A DNA stretch of 64,000 bases from Streptomyces malaysiense (GTDB lineage Bacteria; Actinomycetota; Actinomycetes; Streptomycetales; Streptomycetaceae), in the NCBI RefSeq assembly GCF_000980885.2, contig NZ_LBDA02000012.1, positions 310,001 to 374,000 of the forward strand. Direction: 5' to 3'. Shown one piece after another: positions 55,742 through 63,962 of the stretch. The translations under genes were made by a program, and so were the position numbers. The notes under the pieces are model-generated. The model did not search any database, was not told the origin of the DNA, and saw nothing but the letters and a program-made list of their open reading frames with translations. Numbering within the stretch: the first letter of the stretch is position 1; each line of letters opens with the position of its first letter.

Positions 55742-56625
55742 ACGATTCCTTCACGGTGCAGGTTCGGGTGCGGGCCGTCTCCGGCGGCCAGGTGCTGTGC
55801 GGTGAACCGGGAGACGGCGGCGGCGGTGCCGTGGTTCATGAGGATGCCGGCGTGGCCGCCCGTCCGGTCGGCCAGGCGGGCGTTCCTCAGTCCGGCCGCC
55901 ACCTTCTGGGCGTCGGTGTAGGGGACCATGGGGTCGTCGGGGTCGTGGAGGATCAACGTGGGGAGATCGAGTGAGGCGCCGAGACCGGTGAGGTCCCAGT
56001 GGCTGACGGGGACGCCGTTGCGGCGGTGCAGTTCGCCGTAGATGCCTTCGATCAGTGGCCGGGTGAGTCGTAGCCCGGCGCCGTCCCAGCGTTCGAGTAC
56101 GTCGCCGAGGGTGGCGGGCGGCGCGATGAACACCGCGCACTGTGGTCTGTGGCCGGTGTGCGCGGCGATGGCGCCGATCGCGGCGATGGAGCCCAGGGAA
56201 TGGGCGACGACCACGCGTACGTCCCCGAGGGTGTCGAGGACGGCGCCGACGGAGTGCGTGTACTGGGTCATGGTGGCCTGGTCACCCTTGCGGACCCCGT
56301 GTGCCGGTCCGTCGAACGCGGCGACGCGCAGGTCCAGTTCGCGCAGTGAGGGCACGAGGGAGTGCATGCTGCTGCTGTTCGCCGCCCACCCGTGCACCAG
56401 CAGGGCGCTGCCCTGGCCGCCGTCCTCGTTCCAGGTGAAGCCGTCGGTGACGTGGTCGTCGCCGTGGACGGTGAAGTGGGCGGCGCCGAGGGGCAGGACG
56501 TCGTCGGGGCGCAGTCCGTAGGTGCGGGTGCTGCTGAAGACGCTGGTGGCCCATCGTGCCGCCGCCCCGGGCGCGAGGGCGCCCAGGGCGGTGTGCGCGT
56601 GTCTGCGCAGCCGTCGGGTGGTCAC
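55738..56625 (-). CDS. Alpha/beta-hydrolase, probable product-releasing thioesterase
   Basis: A 295-residue alpha/beta-hydrolase with an intact triad: HGW oxyanion motif near 78, nucleophile Ser143 in AHSLGS, acid near Asp231 (HDPDDPMVP) and His258 in TGGHAGIL. The position between the third desaturase and rubredoxin is that of the thioesterase/hydrolase of polyyne cassettes, so I infer it frees the fatty acid from the carrier protein. GTG start overlaps the desaturase stop (GTGA). Confidence 0.9.
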   Translation of the reverse strand: MTTRRLRRHAHTALGALAPGAAARWATSVFSSTRTYGLRPDDVLPLGAAHFTVHGDDHVTDGFTWNEDGGQGSALLVHGWAANSSSMHSLVPSLRELDLRVAAFDGPAHGVRKGDQATMTQYTHSVGAVLDTLGDVRVVVAHSLGSIAAIGAIAAHTGHRPQCAVFIAPPATLGDVLERWDGAGLRLTRPLIEGIYGELHRRNGVPVSHWDLTGLGASLDLPTLILHDPDDPMVPYTDAQKVAAGLRNARLADRTGGHAGILMNHGTAAAVSRFTAQHLAAGDGPHPNLHREGIV

Positions 56626-57722
56626 TGGGCGCCCTCGGCGGTGCGTGCGGTGAGGTGGGGCTCGACCTTGTTGCGGGCGAGGTCGGCGTAGAAGCCCGAC
56701 TCGGTGTCGTAGAAGTGAAGGTGGCGCACGATCTCCCACATCTGCCCGAAGGAGAAGCGGCGTTCGCGGACCATGCCGGGGTAGCGGGCTTTCAGCGTGG
56801 CTTGGGCCTTGGGGAGGTTGTAGTAGGGGACGACGGGGGCGACGTGGTGGGCGGTGTGGATGGAGATGTTGTGGGTGAGGAAGAGGAGCCAGCGCGGGTA
56901 GACGTAGTCGGTGGTGACCAGGAGGCGGCTGGCGTTGCGGGTCCAGTGTTCTGCGGTCAGGTAGGGGATGTCGCTGGCGCTGTGGTGCATGAGGGTGGTC
57001 GCGCTGAACCAGGCGTGGGTGGCGATCCAGGGGGCGACGAAGTAGATCAGGAGCCCGGTGAACCCGGTGAAGTACACCAGGACCGCGGCGTAGGGGAGGG
57101 CGACGGCGGCGACGAAGAGCATGGAGCGGCGGACTTCGCGTCGCTGGCCGGCCTTGGGGAAGAAGCCGGGGCGCAGGGCGGATTCGGCCCAGTAATTGAT
57201 GGTGCCGCCCCAGAACGCCCAGGTGCGGGTGGAGACGTAGACGGTCTTGTCCCACAGGGACATCCGCTCGAACATGCCGGCGGGCACAGGCCGCCAGTCG
57301 GTGTCGAACTCAAGGTGGTTGGTGCTGCTGTGGTGCATGTTGTGGACGTGCCGCCAGGCGTGGAAGGGGTAGATCAGCGGCAGCAGCGAGATGTGCCCGA
57401 CGGCGTAGTTGAACCTGCGTGAGCGGGAGAAGGAGCCGTGTCCGCAGTCGTGGGCGATGCAGTGCAGGCCCCATCCGCCGAGTCCGGCCACGATCCACAG
57501 CGGGATCCACAGCAGCCAGGTCGGTGAGTAGGCGATCCCCACCAGGGCGCCGGCGTAGAGGAGCCAGCTGACGGCGAAGCCGATCAGGCCTCTGCCGACG
57601 CGGGGTTCGAAGTATTCCTTGGGTATGGATCCGGCCAGGCGTTCGCCCTCGAGTTGCTGCGACTGGCGCAGAAACGCCTTGAAACTTTCCTCCGGTGCCG
57701 AAGGGAAGTCGAATGCCCCCAT
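56622..57722 (-). CDS. Membrane fatty acid desaturase/acetylenase, delta-12 type
   Basis: A 366-residue di-iron desaturase with all three histidine boxes: HDCGH (91-95), HVHNMHH (125-131) and HTAHH (289-293), and four or so hydrophobic helices. This box set is of the FADS/omega type, unlike the other two desaturases. In polyyne loci an enzyme of this type works with two acyl-CoA-type desaturases to make conjugated triple bonds. AAGGAG lies 6 nt before the ATG; the carrier protein gene ends 22 bp upstream. Confidence 0.94.
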   Translation of the reverse strand: MGAFDFPSAPEESFKAFLRQSQQLEGERLAGSIPKEYFEPRVGRGLIGFAVSWLLYAGALVGIAYSPTWLLWIPLWIVAGLGGWGLHCIAHDCGHGSFSRSRRFNYAVGHISLLPLIYPFHAWRHVHNMHHSSTNHLEFDTDWRPVPAGMFERMSLWDKTVYVSTRTWAFWGGTINYWAESALRPGFFPKAGQRREVRRSMLFVAAVALPYAAVLVYFTGFTGLLIYFVAPWIATHAWFSATTLMHHSASDIPYLTAEHWTRNASRLLVTTDYVYPRWLLFLTHNISIHTAHHVAPVVPYYNLPKAQATLKARYPGMVRERRFSFGQMWEIVRHLHFYDTESGFYADLARNKVEPHLTARTAEGAQ

Positions 57723-57744
57723 GTTCTCGTTCTCCTTTTCGACG

Positions 57745-58026
57745 TCAGAGCTTGAGTTCGGCGGTGAGGTAGGCGGTGAGTGCGTCGATGGACTGGTGTT
57801 CGTACAGCAGGCCGGGGGAGAGACGGCGTTCGATGACCTTCTCCAGGGCGCCGGAGACCTGCACGGCGACGCGTGAGTCGAGGCCGTAGGCCTCGAAGGT
57901 CTTGGAGGTGTCGATGTCCTCGCGGGGTATCTCGACGTGGACGACCAGGTAGTCGACCAGCCACTGACGCAGGGCCTGCTCGGTGAGAGGTCCCTGGGGA
58001 CGCTTGATCTTCTTGCGGTTGAACAT
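57745..58026 (-). CDS. Acyl carrier protein
   Basis: A 93-residue carrier protein: basic start (MFNRKKIKRP), then helix 1 and the phosphopantetheine site AYGLDSRVAVQ with Ser51. The residue after Ser is Arg rather than the Leu or Met of fatty acid ACPs, as expected of a specialised carrier. The FAAL of this operon would load it and the desaturases would act on the bound chain. GAGGAAAGG precedes the ATG, with a tandem repeat just upstream. Confidence 0.92.
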   Translation of the reverse strand: MFNRKKIKRPQGPLTEQALRQWLVDYLVVHVEIPREDIDTSKTFEAYGLDSRVAVQVSGALEKVIERRLSPGLLYEHQSIDALTAYLTAELKL

Positions 58027-58040
58027 GCTTGTGCCTTTCC

Positions 58041-58080
58041 TCGTCGTGCTGCTTCGTGCTGCTTCGTGCTGCTTCGTGTC
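58041..58080. repeat. Four-copy 10-bp tandem repeat upstream of the ACP gene
   Basis: GCTTCGTGCT, two perfect copies (58051-58070) flanked by two copies each with two mismatches, immediately before the ACP ribosome site on the minus strand. Confidence 0.8.
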
Positions 58081-58131
58081 TGGCGCTGTCCGGTGCCCGG
58101 CGTGCGTGTGTTGCCTGTCGGGGTGGGGGTG

Positions 58132-59073
58132 TCAGGCGGCGCTCCTGGCTTCCTGCCTGCGCTGGGCGATGGCTGCCTTGTCCGGTTCGCGGAGGCTCCA
58201 TACGACGCGGAGTCGGCCGAGTCCCATCAGGAGCCAGCCGCTGAGGTCGGGTTCCCACCAGGTGACGCCGTGCCGGTAGGAGCCGGGGAAGGCGTGGTGG
58301 TTGTTCTGGAGTCCCTCGCCGAAGGTGAAGAGGGCGACGGGCCAGTTGTTGGCGCTGCGGTCCTCGTTGTCGAAGGGGCGTCCGCCGAAGGCGTGGCAGA
58401 CGGAGCCGACGCACCAGGCGGCCTGGTTGGCCACGAAGATCCGGGCGAGGCCGCCGAAGACCAGTCCGCCCACGAGTGCCATGGGGGTGCGGACGATCGC
58501 GAAGTCGATCAGGGCGGGGATCGCGAGGCCGGCCAGGACCCACTGGGGGTAGGTGCGGTTGAAGAACATCAGCCGCCGGCTGCGCAGTACGTCGGGTCCG
58601 AACACGGTGACCTTGCTGGCCTCGGGGCTCAGCATCCACGGCATGTGCGCGTACCACAGGCCGCGCATACGGGCCTTGAACGCCCAGCCGTGGAGGTTGG
58701 GGGAGTGGGGGTCGCCCTCCTGGTCGCTGAAGCGGTGGTGGCGGCGGTGGGTGATGACCCAGAACATCAGCGGGCCCTGCGCGCCCACCGACCCGGCGAT
58801 CATCATGACCGCCTCGAAGACGGGCGAGGTCTTGAAGGCCTTGTGGGCGAGATAGCGGTGGAACCCCACGGTGATGCCGAACATGTGCACGAAGTACATG
58901 GCGGCGAACAGCCACAGGTCGGTCGCGGTGTAGCGGCCGGTCCACAGCAGGTATCCGGCGGCCGCGGTTCCGATCAGCGGCAGGGTCATGGTGGTCAGGG
59001 CGGAGAACCGCTTGATCCGCAGGCTGACGGGATCGAGCCTGACGACTGCGTTCGCGGCCGCGGTCGCGGACAT
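58132..59073 (-). CDS. Acyl-CoA/ACP desaturase, delta-9 type (1)
   Basis: A 313-residue di-iron desaturase. Boxes HRYLAH (72-77), HRRHH (109-113) and QNNHH (256-260); the third box begins with Gln instead of the usual His, a substitution found in some bacterial and front-end desaturases. Four hydrophobic helices. ATG 59073 is chosen for AAGGGAG 6 nt upstream; it begins 2 bp after the stop of the previous desaturase. One of a tandem pair, as in polyyne cassettes. Confidence 0.94.
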   Translation of the reverse strand: MSATAAANAVVRLDPVSLRIKRFSALTTMTLPLIGTAAAGYLLWTGRYTATDLWLFAAMYFVHMFGITVGFHRYLAHKAFKTSPVFEAVMMIAGSVGAQGPLMFWVITHRRHHRFSDQEGDPHSPNLHGWAFKARMRGLWYAHMPWMLSPEASKVTVFGPDVLRSRRLMFFNRTYPQWVLAGLAIPALIDFAIVRTPMALVGGLVFGGLARIFVANQAAWCVGSVCHAFGGRPFDNEDRSANNWPVALFTFGEGLQNNHHAFPGSYRHGVTWWEPDLSGWLLMGLGRLRVVWSLREPDKAAIAQRRQEARSAA

Positions 59074-59075
59074 CG

Positions 59076-60146
59076 TCAACTCCCTTCCTCTCGTTCCGAG
59101 ACGTGATGCGAGACATGCGCGGACTGCTCCGGCGCGGACTGCTCCCGGGCGCGCCCGGGTTGGTCGTCCGGTGTGGGTGTGGACGGGTCTGGTGTGCGCC
59201 CGCTCCGCTCTGTGGCGGCGCTGTCAGGGCGCATCCGTTCGGGGTAGCGGGCGTCGCGGACGAGGCCGACGGCGTCGAGTGCGCGGATGACGGCTCCGGT
59301 GGGGTCGATCTGGAGGAGGGTGTGCCGGTTGTGGGCGAGGGAGGGCCGGGCGTGGTGGTTGTTGTGCCAGGAGCCGCCCACGGAGATCGCGGCCAGCGGC
59401 GCGACGTTGCGGCTGGTGTCGCGGGTGCGGTAGGGGCGCGCGCCGACGGTGTGGCCGATGGAGTTCACGGCCCACGTGACGTGGTCGAGGAGGAAGATCC
59501 GGGCGAGTCCGCCCCACAACAGTCCGCCGATCGCGCCGTGTGCGGTGCCGCCGGTCAGGAGCCAGCCGGCGAGTGCGGGCAGGGCGAGTCCGGACAGTAC
59601 CCAGAGGAAGTAGTACTGGTTGAGGCGCATGACGAGCCGGTCGCGGACCATGTCGGGGGCGCGTCGGGCCCAGTCCTGGCGTTGGACCGTGAAGAGCCAG
59701 CCCACGTGTCCGTGCCAGAATCCGCGCAGCCGTCCGGCGAGCCCGGGGCCCAGCGCGCGCGGGGAGTGGGGGTCGCCGTCGCGATCGGTGAAGGCGTGGT
59801 GCTGGCGGTGGATGGCGACCCAGAACACGACGGGGCCTTGCGCGGCCATGCTTCCGGCGATGGCCCACGCGGTGGTCACGACCGGGCCGGCGGCGAAGGA
59901 GCGGTGGGAGAAGAAGCGGTGGAAACCGCCCTCGACGCCGAGGGAGGTGATGGCGTACATCACCACCAGGAGGAACGCGTCGGTCCAGGTGAAGCCGTAG
60001 CGTACGGCGAAGACGATCGCGGCCGCGGTGCCCAGGGTGGGCACGCCGACGGTGACCCAGGCAAGTCTGCGGGCCCCCCGGTCGACCTGTGCCGGTGCCG
60101 TGGTGCGGGGCAGTGCCCGGCCCGCGTCCGTCCGGGCGCTGCTCAT
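59076..60146 (-). CDS. Acyl-CoA/ACP desaturase, delta-9 type (2)
   Basis: A 356-residue di-iron desaturase: HRFFSH (76-81), HRQHH (113-117) and HNNHH (261-265), with four hydrophobic helices. Its C-terminal 50 residues are Pro/Ser/Glu/His-rich and absent from the other copy. It overlaps the FAAL stop by 4 bp (ATGA). The divergence between the two delta-9-type enzymes suggests they act at different carbons rather than being redundant. Confidence 0.94.
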   Translation of the reverse strand: MSSARTDAGRALPRTTAPAQVDRGARRLAWVTVGVPTLGTAAAIVFAVRYGFTWTDAFLLVVMYAITSLGVEGGFHRFFSHRSFAAGPVVTTAWAIAGSMAAQGPVVFWVAIHRQHHAFTDRDGDPHSPRALGPGLAGRLRGFWHGHVGWLFTVQRQDWARRAPDMVRDRLVMRLNQYYFLWVLSGLALPALAGWLLTGGTAHGAIGGLLWGGLARIFLLDHVTWAVNSIGHTVGARPYRTRDTSRNVAPLAAISVGGSWHNNHHARPSLAHNRHTLLQIDPTGAVIRALDAVGLVRDARYPERMRPDSAATERSGRTPDPSTPTPDDQPGRAREQSAPEQSAHVSHHVSEREEGS

Positions 60147-61975
60147 GACACGCCCGCCGGTGCGCCCGCGGGTGTGCCGTTCGGTGCCGGGGCGGGAAAC
60201 GTTCTGAGGGTGCCGTCGAGGTAGGCCTTGCGGGTGTCGCGGCGGCGGACCTTGCCGCTGGTGGTCATCAGGACGGTTCCGGGGGGTCCGATGTGGACGC
60301 GGCCGGGCCGTACCCCGTGGTCCTCGGTCACCGCGGCGGTCATCCGCTGGAGGAGTTCCTTCTCCTGGGCGGCGAATTCCGCGGCGGTCCCGCGGAATTC
60401 GGCGACCAGGACGACTTCCTCCTCGTCGCGTGTCTCGCTGCGTACGGCGAACGCGGCGATGCGGCGCAGGTCCTGATGGGCGCGCAGGACGGAGTGTTCG
60501 ATGTCCTGGGGGTGGAGATTGCGGCCGCTGATGACGATGAGGTCCTTCAGACGTCCGGTGACGAAGAGTTCCCCGTCGAGGAAGAAACCGAGGTCTCCGG
60601 TGCGCAGATAGGCACGGTCGTCGGTGGTGCCGGCGGGGCGGGCGCCGAAGGTCTCGGCGCTCAGTTCGGGGCGCGACAGGTAGCCGGCGGCCACATTGGC
60701 ACCGTGGACCCAGATCTCGCCGATCTCGCCGTCGGTGAGGGGCATGAGGGTGTGCGGGTCGACGATGATCACGTGGTGGTTCTCGGCGACGACTCCGCAG
60801 CTGACGACTTCGACCACGTCGGAGGCCGTGGTGCCGGGGGCGGGGACGCGGCGGGCGTGGCCCCTTTCGAGGGCGTCCTTGTCGAGGAGCTCGGTGCGGA
60901 TGGTGTCGGCCGCCTCGGGTTTGCCGGAGACGAACAGGGTGGCTTCCGCGAGCCCGAAGCAGGGGATGAGGCTGCCGGCGTCGAACCCGACGGGGGCGAA
61001 CCGCTCCTCGAAGCGTTCCATGGTGTTGCCGGAGACGGGTTCGCTGCCGCAGAACACCTGCCGCAGCCGGCTCAGGTCGAGGGTCGCCAGCTCCTCGTCA
61101 CCGATGCTCTGGGCGCACAGGTCGAACGCGAAGTTCGGGCCGACCGAGATGGTCACCTTGTGGTCGGTGATCGCTTTGAGCCACCGGTAGGGGTCCTGCA
61201 CGAAGTGGATGGGGGAGAGCATCACCAGCGGCCAGCCCCCGTGCACGGCGAGCATGATGGTGCCCATCAGGCCCATGTCGTGGTACGGCGGCAGCCAGGA
61301 ACAGCCGACGCGGTCCTCTTCGTATCCCATGTGGGCGTCCAGGACACGGCAGTTGCTGAGCAGGTTCGCGTGGGTGAGGACGATGCCCTTGGGGTCGCCG
61401 GTGGAGCCGGAGCTGTACTGGATCAGTGCCGGCTCCACCGCCCGCGACGGCACCGGGCTGTCGTCGGGCAGCTGGTAGAAGTCCGCCTCGGGGAAGATCC
61501 ACTGGGGGCGTTCGGCGGCGGGGGTCAGCTGCTGGTGGAACTGCTCGACCTGTCCGGCGAAACGGGGGTCGGTCAGGACGGCGCGCGGCGCGCAGTCGTC
61601 GAGGACGGACAGGAAACGGGCGGTGGCGCGCCGCCCGAACGGGGGGAAGCAGGGTACGGCCGTGCAGCCTGCCTGCATGATGCCGAACAGTCCGGCGACG
61701 TAGTCGAGTCCGGGGTCGAGGGCGAGGACGATGTGGCCCTGGGTGAGGCCGCGGGCGTGGAGGTGGGCGGCGACCGCCCCGGCCCGCTTCGCGAGTTCGC
61801 CGTAGGTCCAGTCGACGGGGTGGTCACCGGTCCCGTCGGGCAGGAAGCGGAAGGCGAGCCGGTCGGGTGTCTGCGTCGCGCGGTGTTCGAGGACGTGCAC
61901 CAGCGAGGTGCGGGCGGACGGTGGCAGCGGTCTCACAGGAATACGGCCTTTCGGGTCGGTCTGCGTGTGGGACAC
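60143..61975 (-). CDS. Fatty acyl-AMP ligase (FAAL)
   Basis: A 610-residue adenylate-forming enzyme: YSSGSTGDPKG (187-197) ATP loop, SWLPPYHDMGLMGTI (near 228), CFGLAEATLFVS (near 342) and GRLKDLIVISGRNLHPQDIE (near 490), the last being typical of FAALs, which activate free fatty acids as acyl-AMP and pass them to a carrier protein rather than CoA. The partner should be the ACP three genes on. GTG start at 61975 without a clear ribosome site. First gene of the tightly overlapping polyyne-like block. Confidence 0.95.
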   Translation of the reverse strand: MSHTQTDPKGRIPVRPLPPSARTSLVHVLEHRATQTPDRLAFRFLPDGTGDHPVDWTYGELAKRAGAVAAHLHARGLTQGHIVLALDPGLDYVAGLFGIMQAGCTAVPCFPPFGRRATARFLSVLDDCAPRAVLTDPRFAGQVEQFHQQLTPAAERPQWIFPEADFYQLPDDSPVPSRAVEPALIQYSSGSTGDPKGIVLTHANLLSNCRVLDAHMGYEEDRVGCSWLPPYHDMGLMGTIMLAVHGGWPLVMLSPIHFVQDPYRWLKAITDHKVTISVGPNFAFDLCAQSIGDEELATLDLSRLRQVFCGSEPVSGNTMERFEERFAPVGFDAGSLIPCFGLAEATLFVSGKPEAADTIRTELLDKDALERGHARRVPAPGTTASDVVEVVSCGVVAENHHVIIVDPHTLMPLTDGEIGEIWVHGANVAAGYLSRPELSAETFGARPAGTTDDRAYLRTGDLGFFLDGELFVTGRLKDLIVISGRNLHPQDIEHSVLRAHQDLRRIAAFAVRSETRDEEEVVLVAEFRGTAAEFAAQEKELLQRMTAAVTEDHGVRPGRVHIGPPGTVLMTTSGKVRRRDTRKAYLDGTLRTFPAPAPNGTPAGAPAGVS

Positions 61976-62020
61976 GTGCGTGATCTGTGTGCGGCACCGG
62001 GAACGCGCGGGTCGGCGGCA

Positions 62021-62104
62021 CGTGGACGCGAGGGCCCGTGGCGGCTCGGCACCTGGGCGCGTGGACGTACGGGTCCGTGGCGTGCGGACACGTGGGTCCG
62101 TGGT
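62021..62104. repeat. Imperfect direct repeats in the FAAL leader
   Basis: A 23-bp unit starting CGTGGACG and ending CCGTGGCG occurs at 62021-62043 and 62060-62082 with a few mismatches, and a partial copy follows to about 62104. They fill most of the 163-bp gap between the thioesterase-like gene and FAAL. Confidence 0.6.
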
Positions 62105-62138
62105 GAGCAGGTGCCGGCGGACGGGCGCGGGGGGTGTG

Positions 62139-62933
62139 TCAGACGGCGCGGACCACGCGCAGTTGCTGGGCGCTGCCCAGGTGGGTGCCGTCGGCGCCCC
62201 AGGCGTCGACCTGCTCGTCCACCCATCCGTCGGGACCGGCGGCGCGGGTGGTGGCCCGCAGCAGGATCCAGGGGGAGGCGGCGCCGGCCAGTCCGGGGCC
62301 TGGGCGCACGGTCAGTTCGACGGTGGGCACGACGGCGAGGGCGGACAGGACCGCCGCGTAGGAGGGCGCGAGCGCGTCCATCAGCAGGACGAAGCGCAGC
62401 AGGTCGGGGGCCTCGTCGTCCTCGACCAGCCGCACCCACGCGATCAGTTCGGGCTCCGGGCCGCCGGCGTAGGGGCGGGCCGTGCCGACGGGACGGATCT
62501 CCATGCTGGTGGCGATGGGCACGAACTCCGCCGGGATGGCGAACACCTCGCACTCCTCGGGCCCCGGCGCCGCGGGAGGAGCGGGGCTGACGGCCTGCCA
62601 GGTGCTCTCACCGCGGCGGGCGAACACGGCGGACGCCTCGATCGCGGTGCCCTTCTCGCTCTGCGCGTGGGCGCGTACCACGCTCAGGGTCCGTCCGGCG
62701 CGCACCAGGGAGCTGCCCACGGTGAAGCCGGGGTCGACGGGCCGGTCGAACCGGCCGGTGACGCTCTGCAGTTCGAGTCCCGGCGCGTGTTCACGCATCG
62801 CGGAGGTCAGCAGGGCGAGGGCGAGACCGCCGTGGAACCCGCCGAAACCGCGCAGATGCGCGTCCGCCTGCAGCCACCCGTTCACCGGTTTTCTCAGGAG
62901 GGCTCCCGGTGTCGCCCCGTCAGTGTTCAGCAT
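62139..62933 (-). CDS. Hotdog-fold thioesterase-like protein (TesB/4HBT_3 type)
   Basis: A 264-residue double-hotdog protein: FGGFHGGLALALLTSAMREH (quoted in part: GFHGGLALALLTSAM, near 32-46), GRFDRPVDPGFTVGSSLVRAGRTLSVVRAH-like strand (GRTLSVVRAH near 83) and a second hotdog half with LLMDALAPSYAA (near 186). The family hydrolyses acyl-CoA or acyl-ACP; the catalytic residues are not certain here. It is 163 bp upstream of FAAL on the same strand and probably belongs to the locus, as editor or chain supplier. Weak ribosome site. Confidence 0.82.
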   Translation of the reverse strand: MLNTDGATPGALLRKPVNGWLQADAHLRGFGGFHGGLALALLTSAMREHAPGLELQSVTGRFDRPVDPGFTVGSSLVRAGRTLSVVRAHAQSEKGTAIEASAVFARRGESTWQAVSPAPPAAPGPEECEVFAIPAEFVPIATSMEIRPVGTARPYAGGPEPELIAWVRLVEDDEAPDLLRFVLLMDALAPSYAAVLSALAVVPTVELTVRPGPGLAGAASPWILLRATTRAAGPDGWVDEQVDAWGADGTHLGSAQQLRVVRAV

Positions 62934-63027
62934 GCGAAGACAGCGTCCCGTTCGAGTGTGTAGGGAAAGGAAGGGAGTGCCCTACGGCCGCCCGCAGCCT
63001 GTCGGAGGGGCGGGGCCGTACGGGGTG

Positions 63028-63064
63028 CCGGCCGGGCGGGCTGTACAGGAGCCCGCCCGGCCGG
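63028..63064 (-). terminator. 15-bp stem terminator
   Basis: Arms 63028-63042 and 63050-63064 pair perfectly around a 7-base loop, 7 bp after the stop of the minus-strand alpha/beta-hydrolase. The thioesterase-like gene downstream therefore likely has its own promoter in 62934-63027. Confidence 0.78.
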
Positions 63065-63071
63065 GCCGGGA

Positions 63072-63962
63072 TCAGCCGAAGAACGCGGACAGCTCGGCCG
63101 CGACGGTCTCGGGCTGCTCCTCCACCATGTAGTTGCGGGTGTTCTTGACCTCGACGACGCGCACATCGCTGCCGCAGGCGGGCAGCACCCGGTTCATGTA
63201 GTCGAAGAACCCGCCGTAGGCCAGGCCGAGCACGGGCACGGACAGCTTGCCGTAGCCGCGGAAGTCGTCGATGTCCTGCTGGTAGGCCTGGAACCAGGCC
63301 TGGCTGGAACGGATCGCCTCCGGGGTGTCGTACGCGTGCGCGTACACATCCCGGTCCGCGGGCAGGACGGCGTCGGGGTTGACCAGGCTCAGGCCGAGCA
63401 TGTAGTCGACCATGACGCGGTAGCGGCCGGCGAGTGCCTTCTCGGGGAAGCCGGGCACGATGTTGAAGGCGAGCCACCAGCGGTGCGGGCCCGGGTCCTC
63501 GGGCTTCGGCATCAACCGGAACTGCTGGTAACTGTCGTCGATGTGCGTGGTGTTGATGATCGCGAGACGCTTGGTGGCCGCCTCGTGGTTCGCGGCGTAG
63601 GCGAAGGCGACCATGGCGCCGATGCCGTGCCCGGCGATGTTGATCCGCTCGTACCCGAGGTGCTCGGCCAGGGCCCGGATGTCAGCCGCCATGCTCTTCT
63701 TCTCGTAACCGGCCTCCGGACGGCTGGAGCCGCCCATGCCGCGGATGTCGACCGCGACGACCCGGTATCGCTCCGCGAGCACCGGCATCACCTTGCGGTA
63801 CTCCCACCAGGTCTCCGGCCAGCCCGGCAGCAGGAACAGCGGCTCGCCCCGCCCGCCGGTCACATAGTGCAGCCGCACCCCGTTGACGTCGGCGTACTCG
63901 CTGGTGAAGTCGCCTTCGAGTGATGCCGCGAGTTCTTCGTCGGACCGTACGTTCGTGCCCAT
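63072..63962 (-). CDS. Alpha/beta-hydrolase (epoxide-hydrolase-like) with degenerate catalytic residues
   Basis: A 296-residue protein of the epoxide hydrolase/haloalkane dehalogenase-like group: PGWPETWWEY (47-56), DIRGMGGSSRP (72-82), a helical cap and the closing EEQPE. The nucleophile elbow reads GHGIGAM (111-117): Gly113 stands where family members have Asp (GHDIGAM). The oxyanion HGWPE is PGWPE, and the usual catalytic His before EEQPE is Asn277. It is thus probably not a hydrolase of the standard kind. GAGGGAGAG precedes the ATG. Separate transcription unit at the head of the polyyne-like locus. Confidence 0.88.
   Translation of the reverse strand: MGTNVRSDEELAASLEGDFTSEYADVNGVRLHYVTGGRGEPLFLLPGWPETWWEYRKVMPVLAERYRVVAVDIRGMGGSSRPEAGYEKKSMAADIRALAEHLGYERINIAGHGIGAMVAFAYAANHEAATKRLAIINTTHIDDSYQQFRLMPKPEDPGPHRWWLAFNIVPGFPEKALAGRYRVMVDYMLGLSLVNPDAVLPADRDVYAHAYDTPEAIRSSQAWFQAYQQDIDDFRGYGKLSVPVLGLAYGGFFDYMNRVLPACGSDVRVVEVKNTRNYMVEEQPETVAAELSAFFG

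Noticed and set aside
55738..61975. Reading the desaturase operon as ordinary membrane lipid desaturation or hydrocarbon oxidation
   Set aside because: A dedicated FAAL and ACP within the same overlapping operon, with three desaturases of two types and a release enzyme, fit a dedicated acyl-ACP pathway better; no alkane hydroxylase (AlkB) histidine pattern was recognised.
60293..62590. Long plus-strand open frame opposite the FAAL and thioesterase-like genes
   Set aside because: Gly/Asp/Val-rich and without motifs; it is the usual mirror frame of high-GC coding sequence opposite genes with clear domains.
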